Origin: Lysobacter auxotrophicus | Lineage (GTDB): Bacteria; Pseudomonadota; Gammaproteobacteria; Xanthomonadales; Xanthomonadaceae | Direction of reading: 5' to 3' | NCBI RefSeq assembly: GCF_027924565.1 | Contig: NZ_AP027041.1 | Span: forward strand, 3,100,001 to 3,164,000 | Length of the DNA: 64,000 nt | In this document: positions 45,201-55,920 of the stretch, piece after piece | Layout of the letters: each line of letters starts with the position of its first letter | Position numbering within the stretch: position 1 is the first letter of the stretch | Translations under genes and position numbers: made by a program | The notes under the pieces: generated by a model | What the model was told of the DNA's origin: nothing | Database searches by the model: none | What the model saw: only the letters and a program-made list of their open reading frames with translations

Positions 45201-47189
45201 CTACTTCGCGGCCTTGGCTTCGCCCGTGGCGGGGCTGGTTGTCGCGATCGAACCGCCGAGGCTGCGCGAGAGGAATGCGAGCAGGCGCGTGTAGAACTCC
45301 TGGCGGTGTTCCTGCGTGTAGAAGCCGTGCGCTTCGGTGTCGTAGTAGAGCGTCTCCACCGGCACGCCAGCCTTGCGCAACGAGGATTCCATCATCCGGC
45401 TGTGCTCGATCGGCGCCACGCGGTCCTTGCCGCCCGCCGCCAGGAACACCGGCACCTTGATGCGATCGGCGATGCGGTTCGGCGAAACGTCGCCCAGTTC
45501 GGCCGGATCGCCGACCCATTCGCGCAGCCAGTTGCCGGAACGGCGGCTTTCGCGCGTGTCGTCGGCGATCATTTTCGGCAGGTCGTACACACCGACGTAG
45601 CCCACCGCGCACTTGTACAGGCCCGGTTCCTTCGCCACGCCCATCAGCGACGCATAGCCGCCGTAGCTGGCGCCGTACATGCAGATGCGGCCCTTGTCGG
45701 CGACGCCTTCGGCGATGGCCCAGCGCGTGGCATCGGTGAGGTCGTCCTGCATGCGGCCGCCCCACTCGCGCGCGCCGGCGCCGATGTAGGACTTGCCGTA
45801 GCCGGCCGAGCCGCGATAGTTCAGCTGCAGCACGGCGTAACCGGCCGATGCGAGCAGCTGCGCGTCCGAATCGAAGCCCCAGGAATCCTGCACGTCGATG
45901 GGACCGCCGTGCGGCATCACCACCAGCGGCAGGTTCTTTCCGCTGCTGCCGCTGGGCGTGGTCAGGAACCCGTGCAGGGTCATGCCATCGCGCGCCTTGA
46001 GTTCGATCGGCCTGGAGGTGGCCTGCTTCTGCGGATCGAACCACTCGCGCTTGGCCAGCACGTGCGCGGGCTTCTTCGCCTGCGTGTCGAAGAGGTAGAA
46101 GTCGCCGGGGTTCTGGTCGCTGAACACCTGGACCAGTGCAAGCGACCCGTCGTTCGTCTGCGAGGTGACCACGACGCCCTGCCCCTGGAACGCGGCTTCC
46201 AGGCTCTTCTGCAGGCGCGCTTCAGGCGCTTGGCTGTCGAAGAACGCCGAGTGCGGACGGCCGTCGGCGAAGTACGCACCGATGGGCACGCGCGTGTTGT
46301 TGCGATAGATGATGCGCGCCGGATCGGCCTTGTCGTCGCGCAGCACCTGCGTGCGCTGGCGCGAGGCGAGGTTCATCGCGACGATCGCATCGGGACCGCG
46401 CGGCTGCTCGACCTGCAGGTAGACCGTCTGGTTGTCGGCGGAGAACCCGATCGGCACCTCGAACAGGCCGTCCTTCTCGATGGTCAGCAGGTCCCACTCC
46501 GCGCCATCGCCGGTGCGGTAGTACAGATGCCGGATGTTGTCGGAGTCCGAGCCCCACGTGAACCGCACCACGCCCGCGTTGTCGGCGGCGAAACGTGCGT
46601 TGCGAATCGGCGCGATCGCAACGCGCCGCATCCGGCCGCTGTAGGCGTCGAGGCGTTCGGCGGTGGAACGCGGGTCCTGCGAGTAGGGCTGCGCCGAGAT
46701 CAGCGTCGTGCGACCGTCATCGGCGATCGGCGTCGGCACGAGGCGGGCCCAGACCCGGTCGTTGCCCTTCTTCGGCTTGATGGTCGTGCCAAGGCCGCCG
46801 TCCTGCGTGCGGTAGCCGATCAACATCTCGGCCTTGCTGCCGTCGGCGTTGATGGCGAACAGCTCGCCGGTGAGCACCGGCTCGTCGAGCGAACCGAACT
46901 TCTCCGCGGCGCTGAGCACCACGCGCTCCGGGTTGATCCACTCGAAGTCGGCGACGTAGTTGTCGCGCGGCATCTTGAAGGTGCCGGTGAGCTTGTTGGT
47001 CCCGCGCTCGATCACTGCCAGGACGCTGCGATCCTCCATGGGCACCGTCGCAGCCAGGTACTGTCCGCCTGGCGAGATCTTCAGATCGGTGAACTGGTCC
47101 TAGCGCGTGTAGGCCGACACGTCGACACCGTCGGCCGCTGCATTGAGCGACAGCGCCATGAGCGCGGCCGCGAGCAGAAGTTTCTTCAT
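45201..47189 (-). pseudogene. S9-family prolyl oligopeptidase-like gene interrupted by an in-frame TAG after the signal peptide
   Basis: From the ATG at 47189 the frame encodes a signal peptide (MKKLLLAAALMALSLNAAA) and then DGVDVSAYTR, meets TAG at codon 30 (47100–47102), and continues in the same frame as DQFTDLKISPGGQYLAATVP and the rest of a full-length S9 peptidase to 45201. The catalytic core is intact: Ser at codon 508 (GASYGGY), Asp in AAGGKDRVAPIEH, His in DTEAHGFYTQEH. One base change would restore a 662-codon exported enzyme. As it stands, translation could only restart at an internal GTG/ATG (47045 or 47039), yielding a 614-aa protein without a signal peptide. Recent nonsense mutation, sequencing error or stop readthrough are all possible. 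Confidence 0.88.
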
Positions 47190-47289
47190 TGTCCCCTTCC
47201 CTAGTGTGCGCCGCCCGACTCCCCGTCGGCGGACCACGCCAGACTAGCGCGTGGCGTCGCGCGACACGAGAGGCACCGCCCGGAAGGCC

Positions 47290-48174
47290 TCAGTCCAGCG
47301 TTCGTGCCAACGCGTCGCGCCAATCCGGCAAATCCAGCGCGTATTCCTCGCGCAGGCGGGTGGTGTCCAGCACGGAGTACGCAGGCCGGACAGCGCGCGT
47401 GGGGTAATCGGCGGTCGCGATCGGGGTGACGACGGGGCGCCGCGCGATCAGGCCGCGCTGGCTCGCCGCGTCGAAGATCGCGTCGGCGAAGCCGTGCCAC
47501 GTCGTCTGTCCGCTGGCGACCAGGTGACGGATACCCGATGCCGTGATGCCCTGGCGCAGGATGGCCGCCGTGGCATCGGCGATCAGCCACGCGGGCGTGG
47601 GGCAGCCGTGCTGGTCGGCGACCACGCGAAGTTCGTCGCGTTCGGCGCCCACGCGCAGCATCGTGCGCAGGAAATTGTGGCCGTGGAGCCCGTACACCCA
47701 CGCGGTGCGCAGGATCAGGTGTCGTGCGCCGCTGCGTTCGATGGCCACTTCGCCATCGCGCTTGCTGTGTCCGTACACGCCGAGCGGGCTCGTCGGATCG
47801 TCTTCACGATACGGGCGCGAGCCGCCGCCATCGAAAACGTAATCGGTCGAGTAATGCACGAGCGGGACGCCGGCCTCGGCGCACGCAAGCGCGAGGCGCT
47901 CCGTGGCGCGTGCGTTGATGCGGAACGCGACCTCGGGTTCGTCCTCGGCACGATCCACGGCCGTGTATGCGGCCGCATTGACGACCACGTCGGGCCGCAC
48001 GCGTTCGACGAACGGCGCGATGGCGTCCAGTTCCGCCAGATCAAGGGTTTCGCAGGCGACGTCGTCGTCCAGACGTCCGCTGCGCGTGGTCGCGACCACG
48101 TCGCCCAGTGGCGCCAGGCTGCGCCGCAACGCATGGCCGACCTGACCGTTCGCGCCAACCAGCAGCAGTCTCAC
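47290..48174 (-). CDS. rfbD: dTDP-4-dehydrorhamnose reductase
   Basis: 294 residues. It reduces dTDP-4-keto-L-rhamnose to dTDP-L-rhamnose with NAD(P)H. The Rossmann motif LLVGANGQVGHAL opens the protein, followed by NAAAYTAVDRAEDEP, the active-site VHYSTDYVFDG and YGHSKRDGE. The GTG at 48174 is chosen; it begins VRLLLVGANG 8 bases after the rfbC stop. It is the last gene of rfbBACD. Confidence 0.95.
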   Translation of the reverse strand: MRLLLVGANGQVGHALRRSLAPLGDVVATTRSGRLDDDVACETLDLAELDAIAPFVERVRPDVVVNAAAYTAVDRAEDEPEVAFRINARATERLALACAEAGVPLVHYSTDYVFDGGGSRPYREDDPTSPLGVYGHSKRDGEVAIERSGARHLILRTAWVYGLHGHNFLRTMLRVGAERDELRVVADQHGCPTPAWLIADATAAILRQGITASGIRHLVASGQTTWHGFADAIFDAASQRGLIARRPVVTPIATADYPTRAVRPAYSVLDTTRLREEYALDLPDWRDALARTLD

Positions 48175-48181
48175 GACGGCC

Positions 48182-48739
48182 TCACGGTGCGTAGACCGGC
48201 AGCCGGTCCTCGGGGATTTCGTCCAGGAACGGCGCGCGCGCGTCCTTGTCCGAAAGCGTGACGTCCGACATCGGCCAATCGACCGCGAGCGTGGCATCGT
48301 TCCAGCGGACGGCCGCATCGGCGGACGCATCGTAGGTCTGCGTGCACAGGTACGTGAACACCGCGCGCTCGCTGAGGGTGACGAACCCGTGCGCGAAGCC
48401 TTCCGGAATCCAGAAATGGCGCTTGTTCTCGGCGCTGAGCAGCACGCCCGTCCAGCGGCCGAAAGTAGGCGAACCGCGGCGGATGTCGACCGCCACGTCC
48501 CAGACCTCGCCTTCGATCACGGAGACGTACTTGCCCTGCGGCCGGGGCCACTGGTAATGGAGACCGCGCAACACGCCGCGTCGCGACGACGACACGTTGC
48601 CCTGCACGAACGTCGGCTTGATGCCGGCGTCGCCGAGTTTGTCGAGGTTGAACGATTCGAAGAAGAAGCCGCGATCGTCGCCGAAGACACGCGGCTCGAT
48701 CACCACGCAACCCGGCAGGTCGGTTTCGATGATCTTCAC
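48182..48739 (-). CDS. rfbC: dTDP-4-dehydrorhamnose 3,5-epimerase
   Basis: 185 residues, a cupin-fold epimerase. Key segments: the start [47 protein letters not shown] with the catalytic His, and [25 protein letters not shown]. Its ATG overlaps the rfbA stop (ATGA-type, 48736–48739). It catalyses the third step of dTDP-rhamnose synthesis. Confidence 0.96.
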   Translation of the reverse strand: MKIIETDLPGCVVIEPRVFGDDRGFFFESFNLDKLGDAGIKPTFVQGNVSSSRRGVLRGLHYQWPRPQGKYVSVIEGEVWDVAVDIRRGSPTFGRWTGVLLSAENKRHFWIPEGFAHGFVTLSERAVFTYLCTQTYDASADAAVRWNDATLAVDWPMSDVTLSDKDARAPFLDEIPEDRLPVYAP

Positions 48740-49620
48740 GGTACCGGCCCCCGCTCGGCGAGGCTCAGCAGGTATTCGCCGTAGCCGTTCTTTGCCAGCG
48801 GACGGGCCAGTTCATTGAGTTGCGCCGCGGTGATCCAGCCGTTGTTCCAGGCGATCTCTTCCGGACAGCACACACGCAGGCCCTGGCGCGCTTCGATGGT
48901 TTCGATGTAGTTCGAAGCCTCGAGCAACGACTGGTGCGTGCCGGTGTCCAGCCACGCGTATCCGCGGCCGAGTTGCTCCAGGTGCAGCGAACCCTCTTCC
49001 AGGTACCGGCGATTGAGATCGGTGATCTCGAGCTCGCCGCGCGCGGAGGGCTGCAGCTGCGCCGCGAAATCGCTGGCACGCCCGTCGTAGAAGTACAGCC
49101 CGGTCACGGCGTAGTTCGAGCGCGGGACTGCGGGCTTTTCTTCCAGGCCGACGATCTTCCCGTCAGTGTCGAATTCGGCAACGCCATAACGCTCCGGATC
49201 GCGGACCCAATAACCGAACACGGTGGCGCCTGACGCCCGCGCGTCGGCGCGCTTCAACATCGAGGTCAGACCGGGACCGTGGAAGATGTTGTCGCCCAGC
49301 ACGAGACAGCTCGGCCCACCCGCAAGGAATTCGCGTCCGATCAGAAACGCCTGCGCCAGGCCGTCGGGGCTGGGTTGCACGGCATACTCGATGCGCATGC
49401 CCCACTGGGAGCCATCTCCCAGCAGCGCCTTGAAGAGCGCCTGCTCGTGAGGCGTGTTGATCACCAGCACGTCCCGGATGCCCGCGAGCATCAGCACGCT
49501 CAGCGGGTAGTAGATCATCGGCTTGTCGTACACCGGCAGCAGCTGCTTGCTGACGCCCTTGGTGATCGGATAGAGCCGCGTGCCGGTCCCGCCTGCGAGG
49601 ATGATGCCCTTGCGGTTCAT
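48736..49620 (-). CDS. rfbA: Glucose-1-phosphate thymidylyltransferase
   Basis: 294 residues. It couples glucose 1-phosphate and dTTP to dTDP-glucose, the first step of the pathway. Motifs: [45 protein letters not shown] and [13 protein letters not shown], then [16 protein letters not shown] and the IACPEEIAWRNGWI-type C-terminus. Length is standard. It lies 9 bases after rfbB. Confidence 0.97.
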   Translation of the reverse strand: MNRKGIILAGGTGTRLYPITKGVSKQLLPVYDKPMIYYPLSVLMLAGIRDVLVINTPHEQALFKALLGDGSQWGMRIEYAVQPSPDGLAQAFLIGREFLAGGPSCLVLGDNIFHGPGLTSMLKRADARASGATVFGYWVRDPERYGVAEFDTDGKIVGLEEKPAVPRSNYAVTGLYFYDGRASDFAAQLQPSARGELEITDLNRRYLEEGSLHLEQLGRGYAWLDTGTHQSLLEASNYIETIEARQGLRVCCPEEIAWNNGWITAAQLNELARPLAKNGYGEYLLSLAERGPVP

Positions 49621-49629
49621 TGGTTGTGC

Positions 49630-50682
49630 TCAACCCTGTCCGATGCGTTCTAGCCGATAACTGCCGTCAAGCACCCGCTGCACCCAGGCCTGGTTCCGGA
49701 GGTACCAGTCGACAGTGATCGCGATGCCTTCTTCGAACGTGACCGTCGGCGCCCACCCCAGCTCGCGCTTGAGCTTGGACGCATCGATCGCATAACGGCG
49801 ATCGTGGCCGGGTCGATCGGCGACGAAGGTGATCAACGATTCGCGCGCGCGTCCGTCGACGAGCGGCTGACGCGCGTCGAGCAGGCGACAGATCGCCGTG
49901 ACGACTTCCAGGTTCTGCCGTTCCGCATCGCCGCCGACGTTGTAGGTCTCGCCTACGCGTCCGGCTTCGAGCACGCGCCGGATCGCGGCGCAGTGATCGC
50001 CCACGTAGAGCCAGTCGCGCACGTTGCGTCCGTCGCCGTACACCGGCAGCGGCTCGCCAGCCAACGCTCGCGCGATGATCAGCGGGATCAGCTTTTCCGG
50101 GAACTGGTACTGCCCGTAATTGTTCGAGCAGTTGGTGGTCAGCACCGGGAGGCCGTACGTGTGGTGGAACGCACGGACGAGGTGGTCCGACGCCGCCTTG
50201 GAGGCCGAGTACGGCGAATTCGGCGCGTACGGAGTTTCCTCGGTGAACTTGCCGGTTTCGCCGAGCGTCCCGTAGACCTCGTCGGTGGACACATGGAGGA
50301 AGCGGAACGCATCGCGACCGGCGGCGTCCAGCGACTTCCAGTAGTCGCGCGTCTTTTCGAGCAGCGCCAGGGTGCCCACCACGTTCGTCTGGACGAATGC
50401 GGCCGGTCCATCGATCGACCGGTCCACGTGGCTTTCGGCCGCGAAATTGATCACCGCGTCGGGGCGGTGCTCGCGCAGAAGGCCTTCGACCAGGTCACCA
50501 TCGCCGATGTCGCCATGGACGAAGACGTGTCTGGGGTCGTTCTCGAGCGACGCGAGCGTGTCGACGTTGCCCGCATACGTGAGCGCGTCGAGGTTGACGA
50601 CCTTGATGTTGCGCTGGACCGCATCCAGCACGAAGTTGCCACCGATGAAACCGGCGCCTCCCGTGACAAGCCACGTCGCCAC
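49630..50682 (-). CDS. rfbB: dTDP-glucose 4,6-dehydratase
   Basis: 350 residues. It converts dTDP-glucose to dTDP-4-keto-6-deoxyglucose using bound NAD+. Motifs: [40 protein letters not shown] and the catalytic [15 protein letters not shown] (Tyr/Lys). The start is GTG at 50682 with AAGGAG five bases upstream. It heads rfbBACD; the product dTDP-L-rhamnose serves lipopolysaccharide or exopolysaccharide. No glycosyltransferase lies in the window. Confidence 0.96.
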   Translation of the reverse strand: MATWLVTGGAGFIGGNFVLDAVQRNIKVVNLDALTYAGNVDTLASLENDPRHVFVHGDIGDGDLVEGLLREHRPDAVINFAAESHVDRSIDGPAAFVQTNVVGTLALLEKTRDYWKSLDAAGRDAFRFLHVSTDEVYGTLGETGKFTEETPYAPNSPYSASKAASDHLVRAFHHTYGLPVLTTNCSNNYGQYQFPEKLIPLIIARALAGEPLPVYGDGRNVRDWLYVGDHCAAIRRVLEAGRVGETYNVGGDAERQNLEVVTAICRLLDARQPLVDGRARESLITFVADRPGHDRRYAIDASKLKRELGWAPTVTFEEGIAITVDWYLRNQAWVQRVLDGSYRLERIGQG

Positions 50683-50726
50683 TGGAACTCCTTGTCGATT
50701 CTCGAAGCGCCGAAAGCCGGTATGGC

Positions 50727-51224
50727 TCAGAACGGAATATCGTCGTCCGCGAAATCGTCGTTGAAGCTGCTCGACTTGGCCGGAGGCGCCTCACGACGCG
50801 GTGCGGATTCCTGGCGCGCCGGCGCACGCGACGAACGCTCGCCGCCGCCACCGCCGCGGTATTCGCTGCGGCTGCCGCCGCCCTCGCCCGGACGGCCGCC
50901 GAGCATCTGCATCTCGTCGGCGATGATGTCGGTGGAGTAGCGCTCCACGCCGTCCTGGCCGGTGTACTTGTCGTAGCGGATCGAGCCTTCGACGTATACC
51001 TGGCTGCCCTTGCGCAGGTACTCGCCGGCGATCTCGCCAAGCTTGCCGAAGAAGGTCACTCGGTGCCACTCGGTGCGCTCCTGGGTGTTGCCGTCGCGGT
51101 CCTTGCGCACGCTCGTCGTCGCCAGGCGGGCCTTGGTCACGGCCATGCCGCCCTGGGTGTACTTGGTTTCGGGATCGTCGCCAAGATTGCCGACCAGGAT
51201 CACCTTGTTGATGCCGCGTGCCAT
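50727..51224 (-). CDS. ssb: Single-stranded DNA-binding protein
   Basis: 165 residues. The N-terminal OB fold ([36 protein letters not shown] … [58 protein letters not shown]) binds ssDNA as a tetramer. A Gly/Arg/Ser-rich disordered linker leads to the acidic tip DDDIPF, which recruits repair and replication partners. The ATG at 51224 is preceded by GGGGAAGG. It is upstream of rfbB on the same strand, 44 bases apart, but functionally unrelated. Confidence 0.97.
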   Translation of the reverse strand: MARGINKVILVGNLGDDPETKYTQGGMAVTKARLATTSVRKDRDGNTQERTEWHRVTFFGKLGEIAGEYLRKGSQVYVEGSIRYDKYTGQDGVERYSTDIIADEMQMLGGRPGEGGGSRSEYRGGGGGERSSRAPARQESAPRREAPPAKSSSFNDDFADDDIPF

Positions 51225-51363
51225 GGGAGTGCCTTCCCCTCTTATGTTGTTTCGTCTGGAGGCCGGGCGCGACGCGCGAGGCGGCCGCGCCGGCAGGGGA
51301 AGCATCATAACAGCCGCCCGTCGTCCGCCGCCGGGGGCGATCCGGCCGCGCGGGCGTCGGAAA

Positions 51364-51678
51364 TCACATGCGCCGCAAGTCGCCCAAACGGCAAGCGAAG
51401 GCCAGGAACATGCTGGCGCGGATGTCGGATTCCGCCTGTCCCGTGCCTTGGGCGTACCGTCCGCAGGCGTGGCTGAACAGGTCGGCGAGGAGGATCCCGA
51501 AATCCGACGGCTCGCCCTCGATGCGCGAATACACGCTCATCTCCAGGCTGCGGTCGATCGCCCAGAGCCTGAGCAGTTCGAACGACGCCGGGTCCTCGTG
51601 CGCGCCCGGCGGCACGGCCAGCGCCTCGCCCACGAGGATGCGTTCCTTCGGCTTGCGCCGGACCGTACGACCGGCCAT
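51364..51678 (-). CDS. DUF5076-like small protein
   Basis: 104 residues, not secreted. The stretch [48 protein letters not shown] resembles the DUF5076 family, whose function is unknown; that assignment is from memory of the family pattern. Its start ATG overlaps the stop of the preceding small gene (ATGA at 51675–51678 reading on the minus strand), so the two are translationally coupled. The N-terminus is basic ([14 protein letters not shown]). Confidence 0.68.
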   Translation of the reverse strand: MAGRTVRRKPKERILVGEALAVPPGAHEDPASFELLRLWAIDRSLEMSVYSRIEGEPSDFGILLADLFSHACGRYAQGTGQAESDIRASMFLAFACRLGDLRRM

Positions 51679-51965
51679 CAGGCGGCCGCTCCGTCGCTGG
51701 CCATCGCGCGTGCCGGCCCGAGGCGCCGGAGCACTTCGTCGAGCTCCGCGTCCAGGTCGAGGCAGGCGGTGCCAATACGCTGCGTCGTGCCGGCGAGGTA
51801 ACGGTCGAGCGTCTGCGCCACCGCGTCGAGCAGCGCCTCGCGCCGCGAGCCGCCAAGCCGGCGAAGGTTGCGTTCGATCACGTCCACATGGCGCAAACCC
51901 GGGAATTGGGGGACGGCGACGGGCGATATCGCGGCGTCTGCGGCGGCGTTCTGTCGTGTACTCAT
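51678..51965 (-). CDS. Unrecognised 95-residue protein coupled to the DUF5076-like gene
   Basis: A 95-residue protein I do not recognise. It begins MSTRQNAAADAAISPVAVPQF and has a mainly helical, charged middle (LRHVDVIERNLRRLGGSRREALLDAVAQTLDRYLAG) and an acidic/amphipathic end (LDLDAELDEVLRRLGPARAMASDGAAA). It has no membrane segment or signal peptide. The 4-base overlap with the next gene is the main support for its reality. It is divergent from ispB; 147 bases separate the start codons. Confidence 0.6.
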   Translation of the reverse strand: MSTRQNAAADAAISPVAVPQFPGLRHVDVIERNLRRLGGSRREALLDAVAQTLDRYLAGTTQRIGTACLDLDAELDEVLRRLGPARAMASDGAAA

Positions 51966-52079
51966 GGGATGTTCCGGTGGGTGACTGCGATGCGGGAGTC
52001 GAAACCACAGGTTGGTGCGCACCACCGGGCGACGTACATCGGAACTGTCCGAAAAATCCGCGCCGCGGACGCGCCCTCG

Positions 52080-52085
52080 TATAAT
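52080..52085 (+). promoter_or_regulatory. Candidate -10 box of ispB
   Basis: A perfect TATAAT 27 bases upstream of the ispB ATG. No convincing -35 box lies at 16–18 bases, so it is a candidate only. Confidence 0.4.
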
Positions 52086-52112
52086 CCAGAGCCCTTCCTT
52101 CGCGGCTCGCCC

Positions 52113-53129
52113 ATGCAACCCAGCCCGACGACGACCCCGGCCGTCCCCGACCTGGCCACCATCCAGGCCCTGGCCCGTCAGGACATGGCGGCGGTGGACG
52201 CGCTGATCCGGCGCCGGCTCGCATCGGACGTGGTGCTGATCAACCAGGTCGCCGAGTACATCGTCGGCGCCGGCGGCAAGCGTTTGCGGCCGATGTTGCT
52301 GCTGCTCGCCAACGGGGCGCTGGGCGGACGACAGGGCCGTGGCATCGGCGAGGACGCGCACCAGCTCGCCGCCGTCGTGGAGTTCATCCATACCGCGACG
52401 CTGCTGCACGACGACGTCGTCGATGAATCGGACCTGCGCCGCGGCCGCAAGACGGCCAACGCGGTATGGGGCAACGCGGCGAGCGTGCTGGTCGGCGACT
52501 TCCTGTATTCGCGCAGCTTCCAGCTGATGGTCGAACTGGAACGCATGGCGGTGATGCAGATCCTGGCCGACACGACCAACCGCATCGCCGAAGGCGAAGT
52601 GCTGCAGCTGCTGCACGTGCGCAACCCCGACACGGACGAGGCCGCCTACCTGCGGGTGATCGAGCGCAAGACCGCGGTGCTCTTCGCCGCCGCGACGCGC
52701 CTGGGCGCGCTGCTGGCCGACGCGGACGAGACCACGTGCGACGCGCTGCACGACTATGGCATGAACCTGGGTTACGCGTTCCAGATCGCCGACGACGTGC
52801 TCGATTACGCATCCGATGCGGCGACGCTGGGCAAGAACCTCGGCGACGACCTCGCCGAAGGCAAGGCGACGCTGCCGCTGATCCACGCCATCGCGCACAG
52901 CGACGCCGCCACGCGCGACGTACTACGCAACGCGGTGGAGCAAGGCGATACCGCTGCGATGCCGCAGGTGCTGGCCGCGATCCACGCCACCGGCGGCCTC
53001 GACTACAGCCGCCGCCGCGCGCAGGAATACGCACGCGAAGCCGAACGCGCGCTCGATGGCCTCGACGAGAACGACTACACGCTCGCGCTGCGTGGGCTGG
53101 CGCGCTATGCGGTGAGCCGCGATCACTGA
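52113..53129 (+). CDS. ispB: Octaprenyl diphosphate synthase (long-chain polyprenyl synthase)
   Basis: 338 residues. It condenses IPP with allylic diphosphates to make the C40 side chain of ubiquinone (chain length by family analogy). First Asp-rich motif DDVVDESDLRRG with D100, D101 and D104; second DDVLDY at 227–232; the basic GGKRLRP is at about 54–60. The ATG at 52113 gives the normal N-terminus; earlier in-frame sequence overlaps the divergent small gene. It converges on murD2. Confidence 0.95.
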   Translation: MQPSPTTTPAVPDLATIQALARQDMAAVDALIRRRLASDVVLINQVAEYIVGAGGKRLRPMLLLLANGALGGRQGRGIGEDAHQLAAVVEFIHTATLLHDDVVDESDLRRGRKTANAVWGNAASVLVGDFLYSRSFQLMVELERMAVMQILADTTNRIAEGEVLQLLHVRNPDTDEAAYLRVIERKTAVLFAAATRLGALLADADETTCDALHDYGMNLGYAFQIADDVLDYASDAATLGKNLGDDLAEGKATLPLIHAIAHSDAATRDVLRNAVEQGDTAAMPQVLAAIHATGGLDYSRRRAQEYAREAERALDGLDENDYTLALRGLARYAVSRDH

Positions 53130-53153
53130 TCGCGATCCACCGACCCTCGGGAG

Positions 53154-54578
53154 TCAGGCGACGCCGAGTCCCGGAATCGTGCTGATCCTCTCCGGATCGA
53201 ACCCCGCCAGCTCGGCGAAGTGGCGCCCGCGCGCCACGTAATCGCGATACAGGCCGAAGCTCGGCGCACCGGGCGACAGCAGCACCACGCCCTCCCCGCC
53301 CAATGCCGATTTCGCCTGCGCCATCGCATCGGCCAGATCGCTCGCCTCACCCAGTACGAAGCCCATCTGCGCGGCGAGCGGTTCGAGCAGCGCGTGGATG
53401 CGCGGCCCGTTCTGCCCCATCGTCACGATCGACCGCGGCGCACGTGTCCGCATCGCCTCGGCGAAGTCTTCCCACGGCAGGCCACGATCGTGTCCACCGA
53501 TCAGGATCGCGACACGTCGCGAGGCGAAACACTCCAATGCCGCGAGGCTCGCGTGCGGCGTGGTGCTGATCGAATCGTTGACGTAGGTGATGCCGTCCCG
53601 CGTACCGATCGTCTGCAGCCGATGCGGCAGCGGGCGGAAGCTCGCGGCGTGCGGCGCAAGCGGCACCGCATCCAGCCCAAGTGCTTCGATCGCCGTCAGC
53701 ACCGCGCACAGGTTGCCGCGGTTGTGGCGCCCCGGCAGCGGCAGCGCGCGCGTATCCATGACGAACGCATCGCCGCGGTACAGATCGTCCTCGCGCAGAT
53801 GCCACCCGTCGGCGCGACCGAACCAGCGCACCTCGCTGCCGGTGAGCGAAGCGCCCAGTTGCGCCAGTCGCGGATCGTTCGCGTTGAGCACGGCAATGCG
53901 CGGCCGGGCCTGCGTGATCAGGCGGAGCTTGTCCGCGACGTAGCGCTCGTGCGAGCCGTGCCAGTCCAGGTGCTCGGGGAAGAGGTTCAGCGCGATCGCC
54001 ACCTGCGGTCGTACACCGCTCTCCGCGACGTCGCCGGTCTGGTAGCTCGACAGCTCGATCGCCCAGAGCTCCGGCGCGATGTCCGGCTCCAGCGCTTCCA
54101 GCAGCGGCAACCCGATGTTGCCCGCGAGCGCGGTGACGTGGCCGCCAGCGCGTAGCAGGTGCGCGAGCAGCGCCGTCGTCGTGCTCTTTCCCTTCGTGCC
54201 GGTGACGCAGATCGTGTCCGCGGCGACGCCGTCGCGGCCCGCATGTTCGGCGAACCACAGCGTCGTGCCGCCGATGAAACGCGTGCCGGCCTGCGCGGCG
54301 GCAACGGCCTCGGGCTTGTACGGGCTGATGCCGGGCGATTTCACCACCACGTCGAACGCCGACAGGCGCGATGCGGAGGCGTCCGTTTCAGCGGACAGGT
54401 TCGCATCGCCGAGCGCCATCGCTTCCGCGGCTTCCGCCGTCGAGCAGAACAACGTCAACGCCAACTCCGGCAGTCGAGCGCGGATCGCGCGATACGCCGC
54501 TCGGCCTTCGCGGCCCCAGCCCCAGAGCGCGACCTTGCGGCCGTCGAGCGAGGCGATGTCAGGCGGCGAACTGCGCAC
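53154..54578 (-). CDS. murD2: UDP-MurNAc-L-Ala:L-glutamate ligase MurD2
   Basis: About 474 residues of the Mur ligase fold: an N-terminal dinucleotide-like domain ([17 protein letters not shown]), the ATPase P-loop [11 protein letters not shown] at 125–135, and a C-terminal domain. In Xanthomonas, MurD2 adds L-Glu, not D-Glu, to UDP-MurNAc-L-Ala; MurL then epimerises it. I assign MurD2 because murL is adjacent and overlapping. The GTG at 54578 is chosen: it opens [20 protein letters not shown] and overlaps the murL end by 20 bases; the upstream frame is antisense-like. Confidence 0.9.
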   Translation of the reverse strand: MRSSPPDIASLDGRKVALWGWGREGRAAYRAIRARLPELALTLFCSTAEAAEAMALGDANLSAETDASASRLSAFDVVVKSPGISPYKPEAVAAAQAGTRFIGGTTLWFAEHAGRDGVAADTICVTGTKGKSTTTALLAHLLRAGGHVTALAGNIGLPLLEALEPDIAPELWAIELSSYQTGDVAESGVRPQVAIALNLFPEHLDWHGSHERYVADKLRLITQARPRIAVLNANDPRLAQLGASLTGSEVRWFGRADGWHLREDDLYRGDAFVMDTRALPLPGRHNRGNLCAVLTAIEALGLDAVPLAPHAASFRPLPHRLQTIGTRDGITYVNDSISTTPHASLAALECFASRRVAILIGGHDRGLPWEDFAEAMRTRAPRSIVTMGQNGPRIHALLEPLAAQMGFVLGEASDLADAMAQAKSALGGEGVVLLSPGAPSFGLYRDYVARGRHFAELAGFDPERISTIPGLGVA

Positions 54579-55920
54579 GCAGGCGTTCCCACAAGGCGGC
54601 CGGGATGCGGTGATCGTCGTCGATGACGAGCAGCGGCTCGATCGCGAGTTCGCCAGCATCCAGCTGCGGACGGATCTCGTGCGCGAAGCGGTCAACCAGC
54701 GCGTCCTCGCGCCACTCCGGCCGATCGGCCAATGCGGACATCGCGGCGCGGGATTCGCGGCCTTCGCCGACGCATTCGAACGGCTTGTGGTTCTGGTATT
54801 CCAGCAGCGCGTCGAAGCCGGGGATCTGCGCCGGGTCGTCGAGCAGGTTGCGGCCGAAAATCCCCATCAGGCGCGGCTTCGGCATGAACGGCGCGAGCGC
54901 GAGGAACACGAAATGGCACTTCGGGCACACGCCGCACCAGCGGCTCGCCGGGCGCTCGCCGAGGATGTGGAAGTTGCGGTTGCAGCTGCTGAAGTGCGCG
55001 TCGTAGCGGTCGGTCTTCGCGAACTGGCGCGCGACCGCGAGTTCGCTCAGCGGACGCAACAGCGAGTAGTAATGCAGGTCCGCGGCGACCTCGCGCTGCA
55101 CGTACTCGCCGAACGCGCGCTCGCACGCCCAGCCCTTCGACCACTGGTGGTTCACCTCGCCCGTGCCTTCGATCACGCTGCCGTAGCTGGCGGAGCGTTC
55201 GTTCGAGAACACCACCTGGTCCACGCCCAGCAGCACCGCGGCGAAGACCATGATCGCCGAGTTCAGCACCGTGACCGGAATGTGCCCGTTCCACGCGCCT
55301 TCGCGGTTGTAGTCGAACAGCTGCGGCGCGAGCGCGCGGCCGAGGTTCAGCGTCGGCAGGCCCGTGCGTTCGGCACAGGCGCGGATCAGCTGCGAGCCGC
55401 CGATCCACGTGACCGTCTGTTCGACGCCCAGCGCGCGCAGCGCTTCGATGCTGACCAGCGAATCCTTGCCGCCGCCGATGGCGACGAGCGCGTGTTCGCG
55501 CAGGCCGAGCTTCGGCGCCTTCGTGCCCGCCTGCTGCGTCACCGGGAAGTTGATCTTCCCGTGCAGGTTCAAGCCATTGCGATAGGCGAATTCGCCCAGG
55601 CCGTTGACGTAGATCAGCTCCATCAGCGCCGCGGTGTCCCCGTCGATCGCGTAGGAATCGATGCGGATTTCCGACGGCACCGCCGCCTTGTAATAGCTCA
55701 CGCCGGCGATCAGGTGCAGCAGGCGCAGCGCGCGCTCGGCAGCCTGCGTGCGCTGCACGTCGAGCACGAACGGCGCACCCGGCACGGTGATCGTCTCGAT
55801 CATCTCCGGGCCGTCGTCGAAGGCGTACACCAGCTGCGCGACGCCCGTGTCCGCGTCGAATCCGCAACGCACGAAACGGAACGCGCGGATCGCGTCGCGG
55901 TTGAATTTCCACTCACTCAT
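54559..55920 (-). CDS. murL: UDP-MurNAc-L-Ala-L-Glu epimerase MurL
   Basis: 453 residues. MurL inverts the terminal L-Glu of UDP-MurNAc-L-Ala-L-Glu to D-Glu in an ATP-dependent reaction, replacing glutamate racemase as a source of peptidoglycan D-Glu (established for Xanthomonas oryzae). Features seen: a PP-loop-like GGGKDS at 149–154 ([20 protein letters not shown]), the SNERSASYG region and CGVCPKC with three Cys at 329, 332 and 335. The ATG at 55920 overlaps the lysCA stop (ATGA at 55917–55920). It acts in the cytosol with MurD2. Confidence 0.92.
   Translation of the reverse strand: MSEWKFNRDAIRAFRFVRCGFDADTGVAQLVYAFDDGPEMIETITVPGAPFVLDVQRTQAAERALRLLHLIAGVSYYKAAVPSEIRIDSYAIDGDTAALMELIYVNGLGEFAYRNGLNLHGKINFPVTQQAGTKAPKLGLREHALVAIGGGKDSLVSIEALRALGVEQTVTWIGGSQLIRACAERTGLPTLNLGRALAPQLFDYNREGAWNGHIPVTVLNSAIMVFAAVLLGVDQVVFSNERSASYGSVIEGTGEVNHQWSKGWACERAFGEYVQREVAADLHYYSLLRPLSELAVARQFAKTDRYDAHFSSCNRNFHILGERPASRWCGVCPKCHFVFLALAPFMPKPRLMGIFGRNLLDDPAQIPGFDALLEYQNHKPFECVGEGRESRAAMSALADRPEWREDALVDRFAHEIRPQLDAGELAIEPLLVIDDDHRIPAALWERLRAQFAA

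Noticed and set aside
43768-46044. A 758-codon minus-strand frame spanning the POT gene and the end of the second S9 gene
   Set aside because: It is antisense to the POT gene and an alternative frame of the peptidase, with low-complexity Arg/Gln/His composition.
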